DNA of 64,000 bases. Source: Apricaphanius iberus (Eukaryota > Chordata > Actinopteri > Cyprinodontiformes > Aphaniidae). A program made the translations under genes and the position numbers. Each line of letters starts with the position of its first letter. Position 1 is the first letter of the stretch. Below, one piece after another: positions 1 through 12,700 of the stretch. Where the stretch lies: positions 558,001 to 622,000 of the forward strand of contig JAPXFQ010000385.1 of the NCBI GenBank assembly GCA_028564705.1, in the 5' to 3' direction. Below the pieces are notes generated by a model that saw only the letters and a program-made list of their open reading frames with translations, was not told where the DNA came from and did no database searches.

Positions 1-33
1 CAGTAACAAAAAGAAGACCAAATGTGTTTATAC

Positions 34-188
34 CTCCCCTCTGAGCATATAGAGGGTGAGAAAGTGGCCCATTGTGTTTAGATGACTGGATCCGATGGAA
101 TCACCGACATGAAGCAGAAGTCCTGTCTGACTGCGTGGACGCATGTTAAACAGCAACTCCAAGTCGGAACCAAAAACAAAAGAGTCAT
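34..188 (-). CDS. lama3: lama3 exon E71: LG5 fragment at the window edge
   Basis: 155 nt from the acceptor CTGTATTTTAG to the donor GAG|GTATAA. It encodes [20 protein letters not shown], then [12 protein letters not shown] and [10 protein letters not shown], the first strands of LG5. At least one further exon and the stop codon must lie to the left of position 1. Confidence 0.92.
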
Positions 189-3100
189 CTAAAATACAGA
201 AAGCAAATCCAGATTGTCTCATATACACAAAAAATGATTAGGAGGCAAATCAATTAATCAATAAAAAACATTCTATGAGTTTGCCAGTTTCTGGAGATAA
301 AATAACAAAACTGTCTAATATTCTCAAATATGTTACTAAAATGATTAAATCATGAGTATAATGAAAAAACAATAATACTTCATCATGTATTTTACAGAGT
401 GCTTTAGGACAACAAAGTTTTTCTTGCCATAAATCAAGCATCAAATGGGTTTCTCTAGACTACTAGTCTAGATTACAAGTGTGGTATTAAAAGATCATAG
501 AGGTGATGCACTCACTGATAATGACATGTGCTCCATTTCCTGCGAAATACACCCCTCTCTGTGTCTGCCCCTCAAAGCAGGGTCCTGCGCCATAGTTTGC
601 CGTTGGGTTTGACATTGGTGCTCCATTCATCTTAAAATTACGCACGCAGCCAGACACACTTTGCTTTGGCAGAGCCTTTGACTGAAAAGTACAAGTATTA
701 CTTATTTTACTATAGGGATGGCATTAATTCCAGCAACTTCTTCCCCCAAATGGTTTGGAATTGGTTTTTGAATGTGCGATCACTTTGCTACCTTTAACTC
801 TTTCTCAAGAGATTCTGGCACACTGCCCAGGTACACAGGTAGGAGGAAATGCTGCATAGACCTCAACTCAGCGTTGGTCAGCTGGCCATCCTGAGCTCTG
901 ATCCCATCTACAACCAACCGGAATTTCTTCTTTTCTAAACTGAATACGACCTACGGACAAATACATTCAACATATGCTTTGCTTTGTAAAACAGAATGAT
1001 GCAAGTATGGCTGCAACCAAAGAGCTGAACCCAGTTATTTGCATACCCAGTAAACTGTAAAAAAAATACTTAATTTTTCCCATTCTGACATGAAATCAGA
1101 CTTTTTAGCTAAGATAATTACAACAATTTCCATTTGCTAAGAAAAATGACAGAATTGATAATCTAGGTGATGATGATATCATGGTTTTGCAAAATTCTGA
1201 TAGGTTAATTCACAATGACAATGACAATGTGTGACAATGACATTAATCCTAGAACCGGAGGTTACTCAATTCGAATCCCATCTCAGTTGTTGTCTCCTTG
1301 GGCAAGACATTTCACCCACCTTGCCTACTGGTGGTGGCAACACCTCAAACACGTTGATTCATTTTTGTGAAATAATATACACAAGTATAAACACGATTGG
1401 GAATATCCAGCCTTGCTATTGTTGAGATGAATGCGTTTGTTTCCAAATGTGTGCCAGCATGTGAGCGCAAAAGAGTATTAGTTCGTAGGAGCATGTCGTT
1501 ATCTGCAGCGAAATGAGTACTGTACCTACACAGGCCAAACGGCCACTCAGAGGAGAAGAAGGTATTACACTTAAAGCTGCATTAAAAGACAAAATAATAG
1601 TTTTAAATGCTTAAGTGGACAAAAATCGTATCATTTTCAAAACATGTCCTGTGGTATGAAACAAACACTCAAGTGTTATATAAATAGAATTCTTTCATTT
1701 GGAGGAAACACGGCATGTTACAAACATCATCCCAACTGTGAAGTACAAGGGAGGTAGAAGCATGTCGTGCTACCTTTTAGCAGCATAAAGGGCAGCTGTG
1801 ACCCACAAATCAGTAGGAATTCATAAAGAAGGGACATTATTTCGAAATATTGTAGCAACATTTCAAAACAAAATCCAGAAAGTTAAAGTGGTGCAAAATT
1901 AGATTTTCCAACAGGACATTGACCATAAACTCATTACCACAAAAGTTACAGTGTAAATAACAACAAAAAAGTCAATGTTTTTGAGTGACTACCACAAAGC
2001 TTTGCTTTCAATCTCATTTGAAATTTGTTAGCAGAGCTAAAAGAAAATGTGTGGGCTTGTGGAAGGAGACCCAAAATGTTTGATCAAAGTTTCAATGACA
2101 GTTCTATTATTATTAAGTAAAAGTAGAATGTAAACTTTTCTCATTTATATTCTATTATTAGGCAAATACAAATCATTTTAGTAATCCTCCCTGACCTAAA
2201 ACAGACATTATTTTGTCTGATGTGACTTCAAACAGATGAAGAAATGTGCCTTTATATGCAGTGCATGGAAACATCAGCTTTCAGCAATAAATCTATGGAA
2301 AATTGTATACAGTAGTGCATATTTACTAACCGAGTGCCACTTTCCATCATTGTACTTCTCTCTGTTGAATATCTCTCTCTGTTTTCCCACAGACAGCCTG
2401 ATCCTGCCCTTAGACATGTATAGTGCCAGATGAGATTGCCCTCCTCTGGTTGCTGCGAAGAACAGCAGACCTTCAGGAGAGCGAGTCCTGACATCCAGAG
2501 AGAAGTGAGGCCTAGATTGGATTTAAAAAAACAAACTTCTCAATTACAGCTCTGGTCTTCATATGCACACTTGTATTCATAAATTAAGGGTCATAAGGAA
2601 ACTGGCCACTTACCTGGGCTGCAAGACCTGTATTGGCAGGCTATAGCTCAGACTGCTTACAGGCCCTCCCATACGGTAAGCATGTTGAAGCTCATCTGGC
2701 AATTCGCAGGCTGAGTCGCTTTCATTTATCATTTGCTTCACATCATCCTGTAAAGCAGCAAAAAACAAACAAAAGAACATAGAAGCACTTTAAAACAAGT
2801 TGGTACTTGAATGCTTATTGGCAAGTCTTTGGATGGCTCCCAAACTGGAACTGGAAAATAAGGTGGTATGTTTTTTGTTAAGTTGCTAAATCTATAACAG
2901 GGATGTATTCTACCAAATATGAAGGTTTTTTTTGTAACTTTTAATCATTTTTATTTTCATAAAAGGCCAGCATTGTCTAAATTATTTATTTATATTATAT
3001 ATATAATTTTTTCTAACATGAGTTCATACTACTTTTTAAATATATATCCTATTTTTCCCCAAACTAAATAGCAAATTTTAACCAAAAAGGTTGGGTATGG

Positions 3101-6100
3101 AGATTTAATATATCCAATTGTGTTCACATTAGAAAACAGCTCAGCATATTGGTAACTTTGAGTTTTTCTCATGTAGCATTTATTTAAAAGGAATCAACTA
3201 AGGAGACAAGCAGGAAGTGTTGCAGATTAAATGTATTTTACTAAAAGATCCAATCAAGTTAATGTCTGAAGTGGTTTCAATAATTCTTGTAGAATTCGAG
3301 ATGCAACGATTCTGGTTTTCCAAGCTAGTAATTATTTTTATTTTTCTCAGCAGAATGACCTGCCAATGCCAGTTTTTTTCTTCTATAAACTACAACAAAA
3401 AGAGAAAATTGTGCAGCAGATATAAAGTAGATAATAGTTTTGAATCTGATAAACAATAAAGTTGCACGATTATTCATTTTTACAACAACGAACAAATTAC
3501 ATAATATTTATCAGATATTTGCTCAAACCAAGAAAGTGCATCACAGATCATGCTGTTGATGGATGTTTTTATAGATGAAATACAGCAGAGGTTCTTTCTT
3601 TTTATGCATTTAATGAATGTGTAATTTTTTATATGACCTATCTATTGGCAATCAAGAGCCAGTCAAATAGACATTGATTATATCAAAAAACATTAGGGAT
3701 CTTATACTTTCACAACCGTGCTTGTTTTCCTCCATAGTTTAAAATTTGAATGTTTTCCATCAGGTTTTAATAATAATAGTAATAATAAAATCATAAAAGT
3801 AAAAACAGATATGATCCCACCCCTTCTTAAATATGGTGATACCTATTCTTTACAATTCCATATCAAGGTTTATGGGTATCATCTTTGTTGACTTGTTAAC
3901 GTTCTATTACCTTTCTGTTTCATTTTTTGTTCAGTGTAGTGGCGGCTTATTAATGTACTTCTGTGAGCCCATGCAGCTGTTGATTATGTATTATTCATGT
4001 TATTCATTTATTGTGAATCAAGGTTACAAAGAGTTTGCCTCCAAACCAAAATACCATAGTGTTTACACTAAGGTTGAGCATGCAAGGACAAGGGTGATTA
4101 CAGGAATCAATGCATTGTGGATTTGATGCAAAAAAAAGAGAAGATAATTCAGAGACGACAGTAAAGACAAGCCTACATTTTTTACCTCAAGGTGAAGCTT
4201 ATGTGAGTAATCCTCTCACTTTGTCTAAAGGTCTTTTCTTTGTCCTTCAGTGGATACATAATGTATTTGTATGTAGTTTAATCTTTTAAATCATTCATTT
4301 TTAGGATTATTGGGTGAATCCTGTTGAAATCCTTTCCTTCTTTCAACTTTCTCTGTCATTTTTGCCATCTAAAAATATCAAAAAATGTTTGTGCAGTTAC
4401 TACTTTTTAAAATGTCCTTAAGTATTATGACCCAAAAAAAAAAAACATTTCAGGACAAGCTTCCAAATCATCCACATATATCCACATAAATTTTAACTAA
4501 ATTTTTAAAAACAATCCCCAATGTCTTTCCGAAGAATTTAAGTCAAGCAGATTTTCCAAGAATTACAAAATGGATAATTGATTATAACTGGTCTCTACAT
4601 TTATGTGAGGCAATGAAATCTAGCTGTGCAGTTAAAGTAAAACTCTTTCAAAACTGTTTTGAAATATTCCTTCATAACTCAGGGCTAACTCAGTTCAAGT
4701 CTGAGTTTGTATTTAGTATTACTGCTAACTAAGGGCTATATTACAAAGGTTAAAATGCTTTTTGAGCACACCTTACTTCACCCCTAACACTAATTCTTTT
4801 TAATATGGTTGCACTTTATTACCGCAAAACTTTTATTTATGAATTTATTTTCCTCTTTTCTTCTGATATTTCTAAGAATTTGCACATTCTAACAGGTGTT
4901 TCTGCTTCACTTTGCTCAGATAAGCTGGCCTATTCAGCATAAAGTATTCACACTTTGGGCAGGGAATACAATGTTCTGGTTATTTATTATTGACATGATT
5001 AGGATCAAAGTGTGTTTGGAACACAAAGTGATTTAAAAGAGGTGCAAGCAGCTGCTTAAAACAACTTTGATTAGAATACATTATTTGGTTACATAATTAG
5101 GCATGATTTTTATAAATTAGGAACAAGGTGCTTGTGAATAAATGTTAAAATGTTACACAGAAGAAAAAAGAAGAGACAATATCCTTTAAAGGTTGTTATT
5201 CAAAAGCTTGAAGAAGGTGATTCAAACAGAATGGACAAAAAAATCATGAAATACAACACAATTTGTTGTTTGGCATGGCTACTGAATCATTCATACATAT
5301 TTTTATTGGAGTACACTGCAAATAAATGAGCCTTAGCATAAGCTAGAGAAAAACACATGGGTGCATCAGTCAGTGTTAGATTCGTGTCGCCATCTGCAGG
5401 TTTTGTCCTCCTTCTTCTTCATCTCTGGAAAATGAGGCAGCAAAATTTAATGCAGATAATGACAAGTTAGCAAAAAATAAATAAATAAAGGAGATGTGGC
5501 TCACTTCACAAGAGAGGAAGCAAGCTCTCAGTTGCAAATTATGAAGCAACATAATATCCCTAAAGGATTGAAAAGATTTAAGAACAGAATCATGCTATTA
5601 TTTAAAGTGCATAACATCCTCATCTTGAAAGCTTTCACCGTCTATGGCTGTATATAATCAATAGTTTCAACACAAAAACCTTTTAAGCTTGAATATGTCA
5701 AATTTTTTGCTGGAATTTGTCAAATTAATGTGTAATCGTTCTCCCTCACGCACCTAAACAGACTACGTAGCAAACTCGTTTTGCCCCAAGATTATTAAGC
5801 TATTGGAATCTTGGATTTAAGGGAATCAGTGACCCAAATCTTACACTGTAAAAAAAACTTAGACTTTACTTAAAAACAACAAGTCAACACATTTCACTAA
5901 CTTTTTTGGGTAATTTCAACTTAACTCTACCCTTCACTGTCAAGTTGAAATTACTCAAAAAAGCAAGTGAAATGTGCTGTCTTGTTTTTTTTACTCAGAG
6001 AGGTTGTTTTTTTTACAGTGAATGCCCATGTGTATTAGAGTAACTATGTTGATCAGAAATGAAACATAGTGGTAGCCCTTACCTTACACTGCTACATTCA

Positions 6101-6647
6101 GTCAATCACTGTGTTGAGTTACCAGCAGATTGAGTTCAGTTTATATATATATATATATAGTCTGTCAAATAAACTCTTTGTGAGTGTGTGACATGTTCCT
6201 AATTGGCCTTAAATGCACAATCAAAATGTGGAGGGTGAAGCAAAAAAAAGAAGCCCCCATTTGCACAATGAAAAACAGACGGGGAAAGTTGTCCAAGAGT
6301 TTTCCTGGATTGCTTCTATTCTATAGGTTAGAGTTAGGAACAAAAGGGCAGAGTTGGAACCTATATTCAGCAATTGCATTATTTTTATTTAAAATTATTT
6401 TGAATGATATTCAATATTCAATTGGAAGGAAAGCCAGGACGAAAGCAGCAGCAGATGCTGGTGTTTGGCCCACATTGAAGTCATTTTAGTACATCTAAAA
6501 AGGCGAACTGGCCATAGTCGTGCCTCAAAGTCTCAGTAACTTGTCAATGTGGAGTCAGCTCCCATTCAGGCCGATTAATTCATTTTTGTCTAGGAATCTT
6601 TTTTTTAATAGTTACATTTGGACCAAGTGGTCATATATAAATAAATG

Positions 6648-6723
<76 letters not shown>

Positions 6724-9700
6724 TATTTATTTATTTTTTTCCTATCTTCAGTGACAGAATGAAAAAGCTATTGTGAATTAAAATCATAAATAAAGTGGGA
6801 CAAAAATGTGTAAAATGTAAAAGCAATTGTTTATTTCATTTACTTTTGGGTTACAATAGTTAAGACCCCTACCAAAAATTCCTTGGACCTGGAGTTCAGT
6901 AGTACATGAGTGAGACCTCACCTTTTTATTCGAGCCATCCATTTCCAGTTTCCTTGGTTTCTTAGCAGGGCACACATCCATCAGGATATCTCCAGAAGCC
7001 TCAAATGTGGTTAAGTCCTCAGGCTTGTAAAGGTTGTCTGGCCTGAAAAACACGACCAAGTCAAAAATAAATAAATAAATAAACCTAACACCTAAGAAGA
7101 AACGCTGAGCAAAAAAACAAAAAGTTAAGAAAAATTACCGCCTAGTGTAAAAGTTGGAAATGCAGCCTTCGAAGTTCTTATTTCCAAGTAACATAGAGCC
7201 CTCTGTGTTTGGTATGGATATTGTGCCACTCAGTTCCTGACCATAGTCCGCATCATCAATCTGCAGAGTGATTCTTAAAAAAAGCAAACAAAAAAATGTT
7301 TAATCCAAAAAATCTGTTAACATTAATAATCACACTTGTGATTTACATAATAACATCACAATTTCCATATACTTCCAGTGACTTCATGAGATTGCAAAAT
7401 TTTAAAAAAGTACATTACATAGTTTTAATTAAACAATAGATAATAGTTTTATTAAATGACAAAGCAAGCATGATTTGGTTTCTTATTACACGTTTGCATG
7501 CAAAACATTTTTTAAGTTTTTTTATACCTTTCCTTTCTTTTTTTGATGGTCACATAGTGCCAGTCCCCATCATCGTACTGTTTGTCTGATTTCCACTTCT
7601 GGTTGTTGAATTGCACAGTCACATGACCGTTTTCCACTGCAAGGTTCAGCTGGTTTGCCTGGAGGAGAAATGCATTATAAAATGTTTTATCTCTTTTTAA
7701 ATGAGCATGTGAGAAGAAATGACTTTAAAATAGAGCGGTAAATTTACCAGTTCTTTGTCTTGCAAGATAATACCCTGACTCTTTGTGCTCTTGAAACCGA
7801 GGGACACAGTTACATCGTTTTCCAGGCTAAAGTCTTTAAGGTCTGCTTTGAGGGAGCCCCCCAAGCTGAACTCTGCTTTGAATGAACCCTAAACAGAAGG
7901 TACACATACACATTAACAAATACATATGAGGATTTGCACAAAGCGCATTAAAATTAAAGTTAACGTAATTTCAAACTAAAAATCAAAACTTTAAATACAT
8001 ATTCTTAATTTAAACATTCTAAGATACCAATTTAGGACATAAGATAGTTGTCTTAATTCTACTTCCTTTTTCTCTCTCATGGCAGCACATCACAGACATC
8101 TGAAACCAGGCATGGTTTTCATGCAAAAATTATGTTTTAGTAAACTGATTTTCTGTAATTATTGTAAATACTTTATGGCATTACATTTTGTGTATTTTAT
8201 TTTACATTTAAATGGAAAATGGGTGAAACTTATTAGTGCTTTTCTAGGTCACACTGACCACTCAAAGCATGTTACACAGCAGCCACATTCACCCACATGC
8301 ACTCACAAATGCACACACACACATCCTATTACAATGGATGTCAGAGAAAACACAATTTTAACTGACAATAAAGCTGAGTTACTTAACTAGAATGTCTAGG
8401 AACTGTAATCTTCGATTCGCCATTCAAATAAGGTTGAAGTGTTGATTATTAGAAGAATGGTATCTCAATGATGCTTGGCTAAGAGTGACAATTTCTACAC
8501 TGTGAATAATTAAACAAATTCAAACAATTGACTGGATGAGAACTTAGGTTCATCTTGACAACAATTAGACATCATCTTCATGCCAGAAAAAAACGGATTC
8601 ATGTCCTCTTGCTCACCAATATTAACAGAGCAGTTGTTAAACACTGCTGGGACTTTAAGTGGGGCTGTATGCTTTGGTAAAATAAGACTAAGATTAAGCT
8701 TATAATCAACATTCCAGGCAATTGAAACTATCATTTTATAATATTGAATTTCTTGTCTTTCAGAATCAGAATCAGCTTTATTGTAATTGAACCAGAGGTA
8801 CATCTAAGATTAAGTTTACAGTACAACCCTTCCAAGTTCCTACCAAACAAACACCTCTTTTTAAAGTGTGAGATCAATTTGAGTGTTTATGCTTCTTTAC
8901 CATGGGTGCCAATGATTGTACAGCACTCTACCTAACACTTATAAGAATAGTTCAGTTGGTCTGTGTGTAATGAGGTAAAAGTCATACCAGTGAATTCTCC
9001 ACGCAACTTTTGCTGATTCCCACTTGTTCATCAATAACTTTAAATCCGTTGTTAAACTTGAGATCTTTCAAACACCCCTTGAGAGGTGGTGTGTCGATGC
9101 CCCATCTTTGAAAAAAAAAAGGTCTCATTAAAACAGTGGCAACACACATCAATCATAGAGATGCTGATAAATACATACCTTTCCCTCAGCTCATTTGTTA
9201 TACCGCCAATATAGAAATCTTTATAGCTCTTTAAATTGTATTCATTGTACTCAACCTTTAATGGAACTGGGTAAATAGGTATAATGAGTGGTTGTCTTAA
9301 ATAGAGGGTAAATTTAAAATAACTTTCACTCTGAAAAGAAGAGTAAAGGGAATACAAATAAATGGTTAATTTTGAAGGGGAAAAAACTTAAGGGAAGACC
9401 ATATATAAGAAAAATAAAATAGAAAAACGTGCTTACTGGGAACACTTTGGTTGTTGATTCAGCCCGGGAAGAGACATGTGTACCTTGTACAACTATGAAA
9501 CCCTTCTCGATAGTCACCATTAAATAATTGTTCTGTGTCACAGAGGAAAAAAAAAGGTTGTGTCAAATGTTATTACACTCTAATTCAGTTGGAAATTAAA
9601 TGCTTTTTTCAACAATGACAAATAAATCCTTCACCTCATCTCCTGTGAAGAAGAGTATACCATTTTCTGTGCGAGCTGAGACAAGGAATTCAATAATGCT

Positions 9701-12700
9701 AATTGATTGGTCACTCAGCAACACCCTCCCATATCCAGTGCCTTCATAATAGTCTGAGTTTCCTGAACCTACATATCTAAAAGGGACCAAAAAGGGATCA
9801 GAATTTAATACAATTCTGGAAATTACATGTAGACTCACTTGATACCACTGCCCTCCAATTTTCAGTCCCCGTACCTCTTGCAGGGAGGGTTAATATTGAT
9901 CTTCTCAGCTTTTTTGAAATTGTAGAGACTCACTCCTCTGCTGTTAAAGGTGAAGAACTCGATGCATCCCGTGTATTTTGGTAATGCCATGGAGGGAGGC
10001 GGCTGCAGAGAAACAGAACTGTTAATTAATGACTATTCAGGACACAACACATTTTATAAATTCAATGTTGGTATCTGTACTCCAGTTTCTCACAGTAAAG
10101 TTGGAGGGGTAGCCTCCAACGTAGAAAACAACATCATCAAGATTGAGGTCAAGGAGGTCTTTGTTCTCATCTCCTTGATTGGTCTTCACAATAGGATCAG
10201 TCTTGGGTTCCGTGTTGATGTCTTTGGTCAGGCTCAGCTGTGCATCTTGGTAAATTCTGAGTCATAAGAAAGAGAAAAAAGTTCCTTCTCATCAACAGTT
10301 CCACCAATCCTATATGGTGCTATTTTCCCACAGCAGTGACTTAATATGGACGCTGTTTCTTAAAATGTTTTAAGTTATAGACCAAAATAAAGTCTTTCTG
10401 CACCCCAAACATAAACATCTGGACCTGCTACATCACTGGACCTTTTCTCTGTTCTAATCAACATCGTCCTTTTCTGAGAAGTCAGATTATGTAAACAGCC
10501 GTGATTGATTTGCATACTTTCCATTTTCAGAGGAGGTAACGCACCGCACAGAAGCTCTACAAGATGTTTGGCATATCCTTTTATAATCTAACCCTGGAAT
10601 GAACTTCTTCACAACTGGAATCCTGACCAGTCTAGTGTGTCCACTGGTGTAAATGAGGCTTTAATAAGGATCTCAAAGAAACATCGGAGACTTTCACAGA
10701 ACAGCTGGATTTACACTGAGATTAAAATTCACAAAGATGGACTGCATTTACCTTTTCAGGGACATCTGATAACAATTGGATGCAGCACATTCTCTTTGGC
10801 ATTGTTAGAGCACAAAAAAACAGCACACTTACCAGCTTTAAATTGATAAAGATTTTTGGAAACCATTGATCAGTTTCCCTACACTTCTATGTATTTTGTG
10901 TCGATCTATCACATACATTTCCAATTAAATACATTTTTGGCATAATAAGACAAAATGTTAAACAGTCATTGTAAGAGCTGAATTGAAGGAAAGTGGTATG
11001 TTTACCTTTGTAGATCCACTTGATCAAATTTGGCCTTCTCACGATCAGAGGTGGAAATCAAACCAGACTCAATCTCATGCTCCTTTCCATTCAGCTTGTA
11101 CAGACCATACAAGCGGTTGTTCCTCAAAACCATACCTATGTAATTTTTCGAAGACTGTAGGACATGGTTTTGTTAGACATGTGAGTAAATTTGCCATCTA
11201 ACATTAACCTTGGATACCGGTTCACTCACATCTTTGTGCCCAAGGTACAACACAAACATGTCTCCGCCTTCTCGAGTTTGTCTGCGCCTGCGTCTTCCGT
11301 CTCCTCTGCCCTGGGGTCTCTGCAGTGCCAGAGACAGGGTTGTGTACGCTTTCAGTTCATCTACATTCTTTGGTGGGCGTAGCTCGACATGACCTTCCCC
11401 GGCAAAATTCATAGGGATTCCAATCTGAAGAGGAGACAAGACAAGATGTTACAAAGATCCAACCTGACCTTTCAGCATTTCACAGGTAAATTATATGGCT
11501 CTGTGAAAAACTATTCGCTGTTTTACAGATTTTGTTTTTCTACTTTTGCCTAGTTTCACACAAAGTGATTCAGATTAATTTTGACATCATAGTAAGATAA
11601 CTTCAGTAGATACAAAAACATCTTTAAATCTATCGATTCATGGATTAAAAGAGATAAGATATTCAAACCAACCTGGCTCTAAGTAAGAAAATAATTTCTG
11701 CTGTAACATAATAGCTACTTGTTGGCAGCAATATAAACAATCTTGTGTTTCTAATAATTGGAAATGAGTCTTTGACAACTTAGGGAAAGGGGGATTTCTA
11801 ACCTCTTTTCTTTTCAAAATTCAGCCACATTGGACGGTTTTGGAGCCATTTAATGTCATGTCATTCCATGTCTTCTTTTAGGTAGCAATCTCTGGCTCTC
11901 TAAAACCTTAATTTAGTTTATTTTGTGCATTCAGGTTCCTTTAAACTCAATGACATTCTAATAATCCATGGCATCACACTACCACCAGCATATTTGATTT
12001 TCAGTATGATGTTATGTTTCTAAAATAGTTTCTCGTTAGTTTTATGTCAGATTTAACGAGACATACACTTCCCAAAAACGTCCACTTTGTCTCGGTGATA
12101 AATGTTTTTCAAAAAGTCTCTACTGGGAGGTTTTTAGGGAGAGATGTGAGGTGTCCCTTTCTGTTTCTCTTGGTCAGCAGTGGATCTGAACTCTGACTCT
12201 TTTTTTGATTTAAACAGGAAGGCATTTTTAATTTAGCTCCAGGTAGGTCTGGATAACATTTTTCCCCTTAAACTTTACATCAGTATTTCAGAACTGTATT
12301 TTATAAATGCAGGTTACCTTTGTCTGGTATTGAAATATAATTATGACAACAGAACAAAAATGGAAGAAATCTGACAGGCTGCAAATATTTTTCATTGGTA
12401 CTTTATTTGTATGCAAGACTTCAATTAGAGAACGTAATTGCACCAACCTTGTTAGCTGCATCTCTAGCCTGTTCTATGAGGTCTTTGATCTTCTTTATGT
12501 TTGCAGTTAGGTTGCTGACGCCTGCAAACTGCGAGGTCTGGTTTTCAACCTCTGAGATCTTATTGTTCAGTGATGGGATTGTTTTCAGCAAATCCTTTAC
12601 TGGGTTTAAAAGTTGAGAGACAAAACATTTTAAAATGAGAAATCCAGTTCTTTTATCTTTTTTGTTAATATTGAAATATATCCAATATGATAATTATCCA

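Larger units (their letters stand above)
2748..6921. other. Large intron E66-E67
   Basis: 4.2 kb, AT-rich, no exon seen. Recognisable contents are a palindromic MITE-like element (5845-6020), a short (TA)n at 6138-6161 and a long (TA)n at 6652-6719. The rest (2748-5844) shows nothing I can name. Confidence 0.7.

Noticed and set aside
1200..1440. tRNA gene, because of the B-box-like TTCGAATCC
   Set aside because: No cloverleaf can be drawn, and the surrounding text is a SINE-like repeat.
6652..6719. CRISPR-like or structured array
   Set aside because: Simple TA microsatellites in a vertebrate intron, with no spacer structure.
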